This document shows, piece after piece, positions 13,065 to 21,488 of a stretch of 64,000 nucleotides of DNA. The notes under the pieces are model-generated. The model was not told where the DNA came from. It was given only the letters and a program-made list of their open reading frames with translations, and did no database searches. The stretch is from an uncultured Pelagibacteraceae bacterium (GTDB taxonomy: Bacteria; Pseudomonadota; Alphaproteobacteria; Pelagibacterales; Pelagibacteraceae), in assembly GCA_902517455.1 (NCBI GenBank), contig CABYCN010000001.1:62001-126000 (forward strand), in the 5' to 3' direction. Position numbers and translations under genes: made by a program. Numbering within the stretch: the first letter of the stretch is position 1; the number at the start of each line of letters is the position of its first letter.

Positions 13065-13952
13065 ATGAAAAAATTTATATTTCTATTAATTGGTCTTTTA
13101 GTATCAACTTCAGTAATTGCTGATGATTTAGAAAATGTTTTAAATAAAGTTTATGACAAAGGCTCCAAAACAGCAGAAGGATATATAAAGAACCTAATTG
13201 ATGGACCTGGAGATACTGAAGTTTCTATTTCAGCTAAAAATGAAAACAAGCCTACAGGCACAATTATGATTGTGCGACCATTATCAATTAATGAAAATGA
13301 TTTAACTTTTTATCAAGCTCAAATCAATAGTTATCATGTTTTAGGTGATACTAGACAGTCTTTAAATTATGGAATTGGAAAAAGATTTTTATCTGAGGAT
13401 GGGTCCTCATTTTGGGGTTTAAATAGCTTTGTTGATGCAGATAAAGAATTAAATAGTAGATTGGGTTTTGGTACTGAGTTTAGAACCTCTAATTTAAATA
13501 TAACAGGAAATTACTATTTAGATGTACTTGAAGATGCTAACGAAGTTGGGTCCAGTACAGAAAGAGTTTTAGATGGGTATGATTTTGAAATTGAAGGCCA
13601 GGTTCCTTTTGCACCGTGGGCAAATGTATCTTTCACAACTTATCAGTGGGAAGCCATTAAAGGATCATCAGACTCCGAAGGAGATGTTTATTCAACAACA
13701 CTAAATCTTACGAATAATCTAACTTTAGAAGCAGGTTATGATGACAATAATATAAGTGATAGTATGGATTATTTAAGGTTAACTTATATCTATGGAGGAA
13801 AAAATAGACCTACAATTGGAGATGGTTTTTCTAATACTCCTTTTGAAGATTCTGATGTGAGAGAAGAAATGCTTACAAAAGTTAAAAGAAGCAACGTAAT
13901 TACTATTGAGTCTGAAAGTACTGGAGTAGTAATTTCAAATGGGAACTCATAA
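13065..13952 (+). CDS. Inverse-autotransporter (invasin/intimin-type) beta-barrel without passenger
   Basis: A 295-residue exported protein with signal peptide (about 1-19, ending SVIADD). The middle reads as an inverse autotransporter beta-domain: LNYGIGKRFLSEDGSSFWGLNSF, then SRLGFGTEFRTSNLNITGNYY, then a segment ending VLDGYDFEIEGQVPF, matching in order the familiar barrel motifs of invasins. After the barrel comes a short segment DVREEMLTKVKRSNVITIES that resembles the linker helix region which in invasins precedes the surface passenger. Here the protein ends about 12 residues later, so no passenger domain exists. The next gene, 4 bases on, encodes a secreted protein. The function is not known. 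The family call is by pattern recognition and should be checked by profile search. Confidence 0.7.
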   Translation: MKKFIFLLIGLLVSTSVIADDLENVLNKVYDKGSKTAEGYIKNLIDGPGDTEVSISAKNENKPTGTIMIVRPLSINENDLTFYQAQINSYHVLGDTRQSLNYGIGKRFLSEDGSSFWGLNSFVDADKELNSRLGFGTEFRTSNLNITGNYYLDVLEDANEVGSSTERVLDGYDFEIEGQVPFAPWANVSFTTYQWEAIKGSSDSEGDVYSTTLNLTNNLTLEAGYDDNNISDSMDYLRLTYIYGGKNRPTIGDGFSNTPFEDSDVREEMLTKVKRSNVITIESESTGVVISNGNS

Positions 13953-13956
13953 CAAT

Positions 13957-14646
13957 ATGAAAAAGATATTTTTTATTTTATTTTTCACAATTTTTATTTG
14001 TGGAAAAGCATTCGCTGCTGATGCTAATGGAGAACCTACTCAATATCAAGTGACTATGAAAAAAGTGGAGTTATGTACAGATTTAGCATGTACTTCACCT
14101 TATGTTGTTGGTGAAAAAGATATGGATGCTGATATTGCATCAGTAACTGCAGGAGCTGATGTAGGTTCTTTTGCTCCTACTACAGGAATACCTCCTGGAA
14201 TAGTTTATACACACTTAAGAGTTACTATTAGTCGAACATTTACTATCACAGCAAGTATATCTGTTGGTGCAGGATTGTGTAGAACAGATGGTGGTGATAA
14301 TGCCACTGCAACTCAAATGACAGTTGGTGCTAGCAGTGGTACTGCTGTTTCTGAAACAATGTATTTAGTTAATGCTGGAAGCTACGGTGCTACTGATGGA
14401 ACTAGAGATGGCGCTGTTGGAAGTTCGAACATTGATATTGATTATTCATCACCTAGTTCAGCAAAATCTATGACAGTTTCAGGAGATAATGCAGTAATGG
14501 TTTATGAACTCACTGCTCCGTATCAAAAAACTTTAAGAGCACCAGTTATTAAAGTAAAATTTGATACTTCGACTGCTGTTGGAGTTGAGAATACAGCATG
14601 TGCTATGTATATTAATGAACCGTCAGTAACTATTTCACTTCAATAA
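13957..14646 (+). CDS. Secreted beta-rich protein of unknown function
   Basis: I do not recognise this 229-residue protein. It has a clear signal peptide MKKIFFILFFTIFICGKAFA, then a mature part rich in Thr, Ser, Ala, Val and Gly with alternating hydrophobic residues, as in extracellular beta-sandwich or pilin-like proteins. Four cysteines occur: two in LCTDLACTSP, one in GLCRTDG and one in TACAMY, likely forming disulfides. An upstream in-frame ATG at 13939 would overlap the barrel gene and put six polar residues before the signal peptide, so I choose 13957. It very likely shares a transcript with the barrel gene, which suggests it is displayed or exported together with it. Its stop abuts the grxC stop on the other strand. 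Confidence 0.75.
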   Translation: MKKIFFILFFTIFICGKAFAADANGEPTQYQVTMKKVELCTDLACTSPYVVGEKDMDADIASVTAGADVGSFAPTTGIPPGIVYTHLRVTISRTFTITASISVGAGLCRTDGGDNATATQMTVGASSGTAVSETMYLVNAGSYGATDGTRDGAVGSSNIDIDYSSPSSAKSMTVSGDNAVMVYELTAPYQKTLRAPVIKVKFDTSTAVGVENTACAMYINEPSVTISLQ

Positions 14647-14901
14647 TTATTTTAATAAGTCTTGTAATTTATTTTCTTTTTCTAAAGCTCTTACTTCATC
14701 GTAGCCACCGATATGTTGATCATCAAAAAAAATTTGGGGTATTGTTCTTTTTCCATTTGCTTTTTTAATCATTTCATCCATTGCACCATCTACTTTACCA
14801 ATATTTATTTCATTAAAGGTAGCATTATTTCTAGTTAATAATCTTTTTGCTGCTTCACAATAGTTGCACATTGGACCAGTATAAATTGTAATATTTTTCA
14901 T
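14647..14901 (-). CDS. grxC: Glutaredoxin 3
   Basis: A small (84 residues) thioredoxin-fold protein that reduces disulfides or glutathionylated proteins with electrons from glutathione. The redox site is C12-N-Y-C15 where most glutaredoxins have CPYC. The TIP motif (KRTIPQIFFDD) with the cis-proline and the GGYDE glutathione-binding loop are intact. The Pro to Asn change is unusual and should change the redox potential. The gene is read towards the secreted protein gene with no base between their stop codons. Confidence 0.93.
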   Translation of the reverse strand: MKNITIYTGPMCNYCEAAKRLLTRNNATFNEINIGKVDGAMDEMIKKANGKRTIPQIFFDDQHIGGYDEVRALEKENKLQDLLK

Positions 14902-14904
14902 AAA

Positions 14905-15201
14905 CTAAAGATAATCACCTTTTTTAATTTTGCTAGTGATTTGTTTTCTGGAATATTCAAATTTTTTTCTGTGTTTTATACTTTTTTGATTTACTCTTTT
15001 TCTCCACAATCTAAATGAAGAAGGTTTTAGGGATCTTCTCATTATTTTAATTACTTGAGACTCAGTATTTCCTGTTTTCTCTGCTATCTCTTCAAAAGTT
15101 ATCCTGTCTGCCCATGCGGCCCAGATAACCCAATCTGGACTTTCGACATTTGGCTCAGGATTTTTAACTTTGGTGATTGGGGTGTGACCTTTTTTTTTCA
15201 T
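14905..15201 (-). CDS. TIGR03643/DUF2805-family protein
   Basis: A 98-residue basic protein with the family signature PDWVIWAAWADRITFEEIAEKTG followed, after a few residues, by IMRRSLKPSSFRLWRKRV. The first part looks like a helix-turn-helix (FEEIAEKTGNTESQVIKIMRR), so nucleic acid binding is possible, but the family has no established function that I know. The start follows an AAGGAA site. It lies 3 bases before grxC and is probably co-transcribed with it. Confidence 0.85.
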   Translation of the reverse strand: MKKKGHTPITKVKNPEPNVESPDWVIWAAWADRITFEEIAEKTGNTESQVIKIMRRSLKPSSFRLWRKRVNQKSIKHRKKFEYSRKQITSKIKKGDYL

Positions 15202-15263
15202 TAATTCCTTATATTTGAAAAAAATGAATAATGCATTTTTTTTATGATCTGGTATATTGTTCT

Positions 15264-15320
15264 AGATAGTCCTTCTTAGCCATCTTTAGCTCCCGGTTTT
15301 TAAGGACTATCTTTTTTTTT
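15264..15320 (+). terminator. Terminator-like hairpin directly before the LysE-family gene
   Basis: A perfect 11-base inverted repeat, AGATAGTCCTT at 15264-15274 and AAGGACTATCT at 15302-15312, encloses 27 bases in which AGCC and GGTT can form an inner stem. It is followed by an unbroken T run to 15320. This is the shape of an intrinsic terminator, yet it lies 2 bases upstream of the ATG at 15323. It can be an attenuator or riboswitch platform for that gene, or the end of a small RNA transcribed from within 15202-15264. The ligand is unknown. Confidence 0.6.
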
Positions 15321-15322
15321 AT

Positions 15323-15931
15323 ATGCTCCCCCTTGATTACTTTCTTTTTTTACAGATCATAATTTTTCTCTTTATTACTCCTGGAACACCAAGAATTGTC
15401 ATTATCTCATATTCAATGAATTATGGTGTCCGAAAGTGCATTTGGACTGCATTAGGCGACATCACTGCGAATTTAATTCAAGCTACTTTAGTTATTTTTG
15501 TATTAGGTAGTTTTTTTTCAGACAACCCTAATTTTTTGAATATATTAAAATGGATTGGTGTTATTTTTTTACTTTATTTAGCTTATGATGTTTATAAAAC
15601 ATCTCCAAAAGATATAAATTCAAATATAATTTCTTCAAAAAGTTTTTTTTCTTTTTTTAAAGATGGTTTTTTAGTAGCAGGAACAAGTCCAAAAGCATGG
15701 TTGTTTTTTCCTTTAATATTCCCACAGTTTATTGATTTTAATTCAAATTATGTAGTACAATTTTTTATTTTAATAACAACTTATGTAGTTTTAGATTTTT
15801 TATCTTTGATAGGTTATGCTTTTCTCGCCCAAAAATTAATTATTTGGATCAAAGCAAATCCAAATACAATTAATACAATCTCTGCGAGTGTTTTAGTTTT
15901 AATTGCCTTAATCATTATTATTTTACAATAG
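15323..15931 (+). CDS. LysE/RhtB-family amino-acid exporter
   Basis: Six-segment inner-membrane protein of 202 residues. The N-terminal FITPGTPRIVIISYSMNYG matches the PGP region at the start of LysE/RhtB proteins, and VAGTSPKAWLFFPLIFPQF matches the conserved NPK-x-W segment of helix 4. Known relatives export lysine, homoserine, threonine or related amino acids. The start at 15323 gives the standard N-terminus; no Shine-Dalgarno is visible, and a hairpin plus T run ends 3 bases before. That arrangement suggests control of this gene by the preceding RNA. Confidence 0.85.
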   Translation: MLPLDYFLFLQIIIFLFITPGTPRIVIISYSMNYGVRKCIWTALGDITANLIQATLVIFVLGSFFSDNPNFLNILKWIGVIFLLYLAYDVYKTSPKDINSNIISSKSFFSFFKDGFLVAGTSPKAWLFFPLIFPQFIDFNSNYVVQFFILITTYVVLDFLSLIGYAFLAQKLIIWIKANPNTINTISASVLVLIALIIIILQ

Positions 15932-16021
15932 TATAGAAATGAACTGATAACTTTTTGTCACTTGCAATAAAGTAATTTTCTTTATTTAATTAGATTTTAA
16001 ATAATTAACAAGGGAAATAAA

Positions 16022-17260
16022 ATGAAAATAAATAAAATAATCTTAAGTTTTATTTCTGCACTAGCGTTATTATTGTCAACATCTGTAACTTCTTTTGCAA
16101 AAGTTGTTGGAGATAAGATAATTTTAGGCTCTGCTATTTCATTAACTGGTAAATACTCTTCTAATGGTGTTCATACTCAAAACGGCTATAACATGGCTGT
16201 AGATAGAATTAACAGCATGGGTGGAGTTAAAGTTGGTGGAAAAACTTATAAGTTTGAAATCATTTATTATGATGATGAATCAAACCCAAAAAGAGCAGCA
16301 CAGCTTGCAGAAAGATTAATCTCACAAGATGGTGTTGAGTTTATGCTTGGTCCATATAGTTCAGGTTTAACAAAAGCAATTGCTCCTGTAACAGAAAAAT
16401 ATGGTGTACCGATGGTTGAGGCCAATGGTGCTTCTAGATCTTTGTTTACTAAAGGTTACAAATATCTATTTGCAGTTTTAGCGCCAGCTAACTTATATCT
16501 TGATGTTGCAATTAGAACGGCTGTTGAATTAAATGGTGGTAAGGGTGTTAGAATCGCTCAAGCGTTTGAACAAGATGCTTTTTCACAAGACGTTAGATTA
16601 GGTATTTTAGATGCAGCTAAAGAAACTGGATCTGAAATTATTATTGACGATAAATTACCAAAAGAGCTTAATGATATGGCTGCTACATTAGTTAAAGTAA
16701 AACAAATGAAGCCAGATGTTTTAGTTGTGTCAGGCCATACTAAAGGTGCACTAACTGCTGTAAGGCAAATTGCAGAGATGAAAGTTGACGTTCCAATGTT
16801 AGCAATGACACATTGTGATGCTGCGAAATTATCAAAACAGCATGGTAAAAATTCTCAGTATGCACTATGCGCTTCTCAATGGCATAAAACTTTGACATAT
16901 AAAGATGACTTCTTTAAAGACGGCATGACTTATGCGGCAGACTTTACTAAAGAGTTTGGGTATGATCCACCGTATCAAGCAGCTGAGTCTTCAGCAGCAT
17001 TGTTAGTTTTCAAAGATGCTTTTGAAAGAGCTAATTCTTTCGATCAAAAGAAAGTAAGAGATGCTCTTGCAGCAACTAATATGCAAACATTTTATGGAAA
17101 TATAAAATTTGCACCTGGTGGTCAAAATGTTGACAAACCGATGGTGCTTTTCCAAGTTATGTGTGACGGTGATGGGAAATGTGAAAACAAAGTTGTAGCT
17201 CCACTTAAGTGGGCTTCAGCTGACTTGATTCACCCTATTCCTAAATGGTCTAAAAGATAA
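16022..17260 (+). CDS. ABC transporter substrate-binding protein (HAAT/LivK type)
   Basis: Periplasmic binding protein of 412 residues with signal peptide (about 1-26, ending TSVTSFAKV). The type I fold begins IILGSAISLTGKYSSNG and includes YYDDESNPKRAAQLAERLI and FMLGPYSSGLT, typical of the Leu/Ile/Val and amide-binding group (Peripla_BP_6). The ligand cannot be given from sequence. Two permease and two ATPase genes follow, after a terminator at 17275. The gene has a purine-rich binding site (AAGGGAAA). A 7-base inverted repeat AATAAAG/CTTTATT at 15966-15986 lies in its promoter region and may bind a regulator. Confidence 0.92.
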   Translation: MKINKIILSFISALALLLSTSVTSFAKVVGDKIILGSAISLTGKYSSNGVHTQNGYNMAVDRINSMGGVKVGGKTYKFEIIYYDDESNPKRAAQLAERLISQDGVEFMLGPYSSGLTKAIAPVTEKYGVPMVEANGASRSLFTKGYKYLFAVLAPANLYLDVAIRTAVELNGGKGVRIAQAFEQDAFSQDVRLGILDAAKETGSEIIIDDKLPKELNDMAATLVKVKQMKPDVLVVSGHTKGALTAVRQIAEMKVDVPMLAMTHCDAAKLSKQHGKNSQYALCASQWHKTLTYKDDFFKDGMTYAADFTKEFGYDPPYQAAESSAALLVFKDAFERANSFDQKKVRDALAATNMQTFYGNIKFAPGGQNVDKPMVLFQVMCDGDGKCENKVVAPLKWASADLIHPIPKWSKR

Positions 17261-17274
17261 TAACAAATCTATGA

Positions 17275-17307
17275 ATACCCCCTAAACTCTAGGGGGTATT
17301 TTTTTTT
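17275..17307 (+). terminator. Intrinsic terminator after the binding-protein gene
   Basis: A perfect 8-base stem ATACCCCC (17275-17282) / GGGGGTAT (17292-17299) with a 9-base loop is followed by nine T residues to 17307. It lies between the binding-protein gene and its permease genes. Partial read-through would give much more binding protein than membrane parts, which is the usual stoichiometry in such systems. Confidence 0.9.
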
Positions 17308-17318
17308 AAGGTCAGATT

Positions 17319-18212
17319 ATGGATTTCATGGTTTTTCAATATCCAATGATAAGCGTTCAAGCTTGCTTGGATGGAGTACTGCTTGGTATTTTATTTGCAT
17401 TGATTGCCTACGGTATGGCCCTGCAATGGGGAGTTATGAATATTATAAATATTGCTCAAGGTGATTTAGTCATTCTTGGCGGATATATTGCATATTTTAT
17501 GTATCTATATGGAATTCATCCTGCATGGGGAGTAATTGTTGCGCCTATCATAATGTATTTTGTTGGAGTTGGACTTTACAAACTTGTAATTAACAAAGTT
17601 GTAGATAGAGATTTATTTATCTCAATTCTTGCTACGTTTGGAATAAGCATTCTCTTTATGCAATTAATGAATTTTGCATTTGGAGCTGATGTAGTTTTAG
17701 CTAATTCAGGTTATGGAACAACGTTTTTATTTGAAAGCGCAGTAGTTTTACCAAATTCAAAAATATTTTCTGCATTCATTAGTATTTTATTTGCTATTTG
17801 TTTAGTGATTTACATGAAGAAATCGAAGCTTGGTCGTGCAATTAGAGCGACCGCTCAGAATGCGAGAGCAGCAAAAATTTTAGGAGTGGATACTGAAAAA
17901 GTTTATGCAGCTACATTTGGCATTAATGCAGCCCTTTGTGGTGTTGCTGGTGCATTAATATCTATAACATTTACGATTCACCCTTATATGGGACTACCTT
18001 ATACGATTAGGTCCTTTATGATCGTGATTGTTGCGGGGTTAGGTAATTTACCTGGGGTAGCCTTATCAGGGATGGGATTAGGAGTTTTTGAGGAATTTGC
18101 AGATTACATTTTAGGGACAGAATTTAGAATTGGTGCAGTATTTTTATTATTAGTTTTAATTTTAGTTTATAGAAGATTTAAATTATCAAGAAAAAGAGAA
18201 TATTTAAAATAG
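17319..18212 (+). CDS. HAAT-type ABC transporter permease (LivH-like)
   Basis: Inner-membrane permease of 297 residues with about eight segments. GVMNIINIAQGDLVILGGYIAY near the N-terminus and GLGNLPGVALSGMGLGVFEEF near the C-terminus are LivH family marks (the latter is the loop that meets the ATPase). It forms a heterodimer with the LivM-like protein of the next gene. The transported compound is an amino acid or relative; the specific one is unknown. The next gene begins with no spacer. Confidence 0.93.
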   Translation: MDFMVFQYPMISVQACLDGVLLGILFALIAYGMALQWGVMNIINIAQGDLVILGGYIAYFMYLYGIHPAWGVIVAPIIMYFVGVGLYKLVINKVVDRDLFISILATFGISILFMQLMNFAFGADVVLANSGYGTTFLFESAVVLPNSKIFSAFISILFAICLVIYMKKSKLGRAIRATAQNARAAKILGVDTEKVYAATFGINAALCGVAGALISITFTIHPYMGLPYTIRSFMIVIVAGLGNLPGVALSGMGLGVFEEFADYILGTEFRIGAVFLLLVLILVYRRFKLSRKREYLK

Positions 18213-19262
18213 ATGAACAAAAATTTAATTTTATATGCTGCAATATTAGTTTTTGGAATAACAGCTCCCTTTATTTTTCCAGCATTTAAAGTTCAATTAT
18301 CAATACTTTGTGTCTTAATTGTACTAGCCCTTACTTGGAATATTCAAGGTGGAGAAATGGGATATAATACTTTTGGAAATATATTATTTTATGGCCTTGG
18401 AATGTATCTTTGTGCTTCAGTTCAAGTTGGAATGTTTTTCCCTCTTGCAGAATGGACTGAGAGTGGTGGTGAGAAAACATTCGTACATACTCCAGCTGAA
18501 TTTTTTCAAGGAATGGCTGTTGGATTAGTAGTAGCAGCAGTAGTTCCAACAATTGTTGCTGGATTGATTGGTTACTCAATATTAGGATTAAGAGGTCATT
18601 ACTTTGCAATTTGCACATTAGGTTTAGGAGTAGCTGCAGGAGAAATTTCTGGAGGTATAGAAATTATTGGAGCTGGCCAAGGTTTTACAACTCCACCATT
18701 TCCTGATGTTGGTGGTTTAGAAGCAAGAGGTGAATTTTTTTACTTCTTAAGTTTTATGGCAGTTGTTTTAACTTTTACTGCTGTTAGAGCAATTTATTCA
18801 ACTAGATTTAAATTAATCCTAAATGCAATAAGAGATAATGAAGACAAAGCAGAGGCGATGGGAATTCAAACAATGAAATATAAGATCATTGGTTGGATGA
18901 TATCAGCTTTCTTTTGTGGGTTAGCTGGAGGAATTATGGGTGGACTAGTTGGTTATATAGATTCCACTGATGTTGCATTTGATGGAAGAGAGATGGGAGT
19001 ATTCATGGTTTTGATGGCAATATTAGGTGGTAAAGGAACTTTATGGGGACCAGTTATTGGAGCAACTGTATTTCATATTTTCAAGGAAGGGTTTTGGACA
19101 TTCTTTTTAGGGTGGCAGTACGTTGCACTTGGAGTTCTTATAGTTGTAATAGTAATTTATTTTCCAGAGGGAATAATGGGATGGTTAAGAGAAAAGTACC
19201 CTGAAAGATTTGGGGAGGTGGTTGATGAAGCAGACCGAAAGGCGCAGGTAGAATTAAAATGA
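18213..19262 (+). CDS. HAAT-type ABC transporter permease (LivM-like)
   Basis: Second permease, 349 residues, about ten membrane segments. LRGHYFAICTLGLGVAAGEI and AIRDNEDKAEAMGIQTMKYKIIGWMISAFFCGLAGG correspond to the conserved LivM core, with the A-I-R-D-N-E coupling loop that docks on the ATPase. GGKGTLWGPVIGA is also standard. The stop overlaps the ATG of the ATPase gene (ATGA at 19259), showing a single operon. Confidence 0.94.
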   Translation: MNKNLILYAAILVFGITAPFIFPAFKVQLSILCVLIVLALTWNIQGGEMGYNTFGNILFYGLGMYLCASVQVGMFFPLAEWTESGGEKTFVHTPAEFFQGMAVGLVVAAVVPTIVAGLIGYSILGLRGHYFAICTLGLGVAAGEISGGIEIIGAGQGFTTPPFPDVGGLEARGEFFYFLSFMAVVLTFTAVRAIYSTRFKLILNAIRDNEDKAEAMGIQTMKYKIIGWMISAFFCGLAGGIMGGLVGYIDSTDVAFDGREMGVFMVLMAILGGKGTLWGPVIGATVFHIFKEGFWTFFLGWQYVALGVLIVVIVIYFPEGIMGWLREKYPERFGEVVDEADRKAQVELK

Positions 19263-19999
19263 GTATTTTAGAAGTAAATAATGTTAGTAAATCATTCGGT
19301 GGGGTTAAAGCCAATGTTGATATATCAATGAATGTTGAGAAAGGTAAAATTGTTGGTCTTATTGGACCTAATGGATCTGGCAAAACCACTTTATTTAACT
19401 CTATCGTAGGTACTTATCCAATAGACAATGGATCTATTAAATTTAATAATAAAGAGGTTTCAGAATTACCAGTTCCAGTGATCGCAAAACTTGGACTGTT
19501 AAGAACATTTCAGCAAACAAGAATTTACGGAAAGTTGAATTGTGTAGAAAATATGCTGATTAGTCACAAAGGTAGTGATGCTAGTTTATTTACAATATTT
19601 AATAAGATACCAAAAAAATTGACTGAAAAAGCAGAAAATTTATTAAATTTTGTTGGCTTATATCAAAAAAGAAAATTGAGAGCCGGAGATTTATCTTTTG
19701 GCCAACAAAAGTTATTAGAATTAGCTATGGCATTAATGAATGAACCAGAGATGCTTTTATTAGATGAGCCCACAGCTGGAATTAACCCAACTTTAATTAA
19801 CGGAATTATAGATAGATTAATTAAGGTAAATCAAGATTTTGGTATTACTCTTTTGGTTATAGAACACAACATGAAAGTAATTATGCAATTAGCAGAAGAT
19901 ATATTTTGTTTAGCTCATGGAAAAATGCTTGCAAATGGAACACCGAGTGAAATTAAAAATGATAAGCGTGTAATTGATGCTTATTTAGGAGATCAATAA
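19259..19999 (+). CDS. HAAT-type ABC transporter ATPase (LivG-like)
   Basis: ATP-binding subunit of 246 residues. Walker A is GPNGSGKTT, the signature is LSFGQQKLLELA (LSFGQ instead of LSGGQ), Walker B is LLLDEPTAGINP and the switch His lies in VIEHNMKVIM. The N-terminal LEVNNVSKSFGGVKA and the stretch LGLLRTFQQTRIY are usual for LivG. It shares one base with the following livF-like gene. Confidence 0.94.
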   Translation: MSILEVNNVSKSFGGVKANVDISMNVEKGKIVGLIGPNGSGKTTLFNSIVGTYPIDNGSIKFNNKEVSELPVPVIAKLGLLRTFQQTRIYGKLNCVENMLISHKGSDASLFTIFNKIPKKLTEKAENLLNFVGLYQKRKLRAGDLSFGQQKLLELAMALMNEPEMLLLDEPTAGINPTLINGIIDRLIKVNQDFGITLLVIEHNMKVIMQLAEDIFCLAHGKMLANGTPSEIKNDKRVIDAYLGDQ

Positions 20000-20784
20000 T
20001 GTCAAATCAATATGAAGTTTTAGGTAAAGCTCCTAATGCTGAAGATTTAAAAAATCTATCCCCTAATAATGTTCATTTGACAATTAAAGATCTCAACGCT
20101 GGCTATGGAAAAATGGAAATTCTTCATAATTTTGATCTTTGTGTTAGTAAAGCACAATCACTTTGTTTGATAGGCCCTAATGGTGCAGGTAAATCTACCA
20201 TACTCCACTCAATTTATGGATTCACAAATATTTTTTCAGGGAGAATTGAAATCGATGGAAAGGAAATAACAAAACTTTCACCAGCAGAAAAACTTAAATC
20301 AGTCGGTATAGCATATATCCTACAAGATAATTCTGTATTCCCTGATATGACAGTTGAAGAAAATTTATTGATGGGTGGATTCATCAAAGATAAAACAGAG
20401 GAGTCTTATGAAGAAGCAGAAAAAATTCTTCAAAAATATGAAAGATTGGGAAATAGAAGAAGCCAGCCTGCTAAAGTATTGTCTGGAGGAGAAAGAAGAT
20501 TATTAGAAATATCTAGAGCATTAGTAATGAAACCATCTGTTCTTCTTGTTGATGAACCATCAATAGGACTAGAACCGAGATACATTGATATGGTTTTCGA
20601 AATTTTAAGAGATCTTCAAGAAAATGAAAAAAAAACTATTATTCTTGTTGAGCAAAATGCAAAAAAAGGTCTTGAGTTTGCAGACATTGGATATGTGCTT
20701 GTCTCTGGCCAAACCGCTATTGCAGGCAAAGGTGATGATCTTTTAAATAATCCTGATGTGGGTCGCCTATTCCTAGGTGGTTAA
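19999..20784 (+). CDS. HAAT-type ABC transporter ATPase (LivF-like)
   Basis: Second ATP-binding subunit, 261 residues. Walker A GPNGAGKST, signature LSGGERRLLEIS, Walker B LLVDEPSIGLEP and the H-loop position replaced by Q in VEQNAKKGLEFAD, as is normal in LivF. It has a 25-residue N-terminal extension (MSNQYEVLGKAPNAEDLKNL) compared with ordinary LivF proteins. The stop shares a base with the azlC start, so the transporter operon continues into azlCD. Confidence 0.93.
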   Translation: MSNQYEVLGKAPNAEDLKNLSPNNVHLTIKDLNAGYGKMEILHNFDLCVSKAQSLCLIGPNGAGKSTILHSIYGFTNIFSGRIEIDGKEITKLSPAEKLKSVGIAYILQDNSVFPDMTVEENLLMGGFIKDKTEESYEEAEKILQKYERLGNRRSQPAKVLSGGERRLLEISRALVMKPSVLLVDEPSIGLEPRYIDMVFEILRDLQENEKKTIILVEQNAKKGLEFADIGYVLVSGQTAIAGKGDDLLNNPDVGRLFLGG

Positions 20785-21488
20785 TGATAGATTCAAAATA
20801 TTTTTTTGAGGGATTTAAATCAATAAAAGGTGTTGGAAGTCCAGCTATAGCTTTAGGAGCAAGTTTTGTTGCAATTGGTGCGCTTTTGAAGAATTTAGGT
20901 TTTTCAATTCAAGAAAGTGTTTTTTCTACTTTTTTAACTTATGCACTACCTGGTTCATTAGTAATGGCAGAGTCAATGTTAATAGGGGCATCTTTGATCA
21001 ATATTTTTTTAGCCGTATGGTTAGTTAATGCGAGACTATATCCTATGACCGTAGCATTGATGCCATTACTGATACATGAAAATCAACCAAGATGGAAATA
21101 TTATTTGTCATGCCATTTTATTGCAGTTTCTTCATGGTTAATTATGAAAGACAATTATGAAAATATAGAAAAAGAAAATAGAATAGATTTTTGGATAGGT
21201 ATTGGAACTGCAACTTGGACTGTAGCAATTTTTTCAACTGTTGTAGGTTATGTTATTTCTGATTTTTTAAATAAAGATATACTTGTTGGCTTAGCAATCG
21301 TTAACCCAATTTATTTTATATGTATGATGATAGGAGCTATGAAAACAATTCAAATAAGTTTATCTGTAGTTTTGGGTACAATCCTAGGACCAGTTTTTTA
21401 CTTTTTGTCACCTGAGTGGTGTATTTTATTTGGAGGTTTTATAGCTGGTACTATTGCTTTTTTAATTGGAGAAAAAAATGTCAAATAA
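20784..21488 (+). CDS. azlC: AzlC-family branched-chain amino acid exporter, large subunit
   Basis: A 234-residue membrane protein with about six segments of the AzlC/YgaZ family. GASFVAIGALLKNLGFSIQESVFSTFLTYALPGS and NARLYPMTVALMPLL follow the family pattern (normally NLRHLLYS- or NARHLPMS-like). Together with the small AzlD subunit it exports branched-chain or related amino acids. Presence in one operon with an uptake ABC transporter is odd and may serve to balance internal pools or to exchange a substrate and a product. It overlaps azlD by 11 bases. Confidence 0.85.
   Translation: MIDSKYFFEGFKSIKGVGSPAIALGASFVAIGALLKNLGFSIQESVFSTFLTYALPGSLVMAESMLIGASLINIFLAVWLVNARLYPMTVALMPLLIHENQPRWKYYLSCHFIAVSSWLIMKDNYENIEKENRIDFWIGIGTATWTVAIFSTVVGYVISDFLNKDILVGLAIVNPIYFICMMIGAMKTIQISLSVVLGTILGPVFYFLSPEWCILFGGFIAGTIAFLIGEKNVK

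Noticed and set aside
21466..21477. TTG start four codons upstream for azlD
   Set aside because: The ATG at 21478 is the better start; the TTG only lengthens the overlap with azlC.
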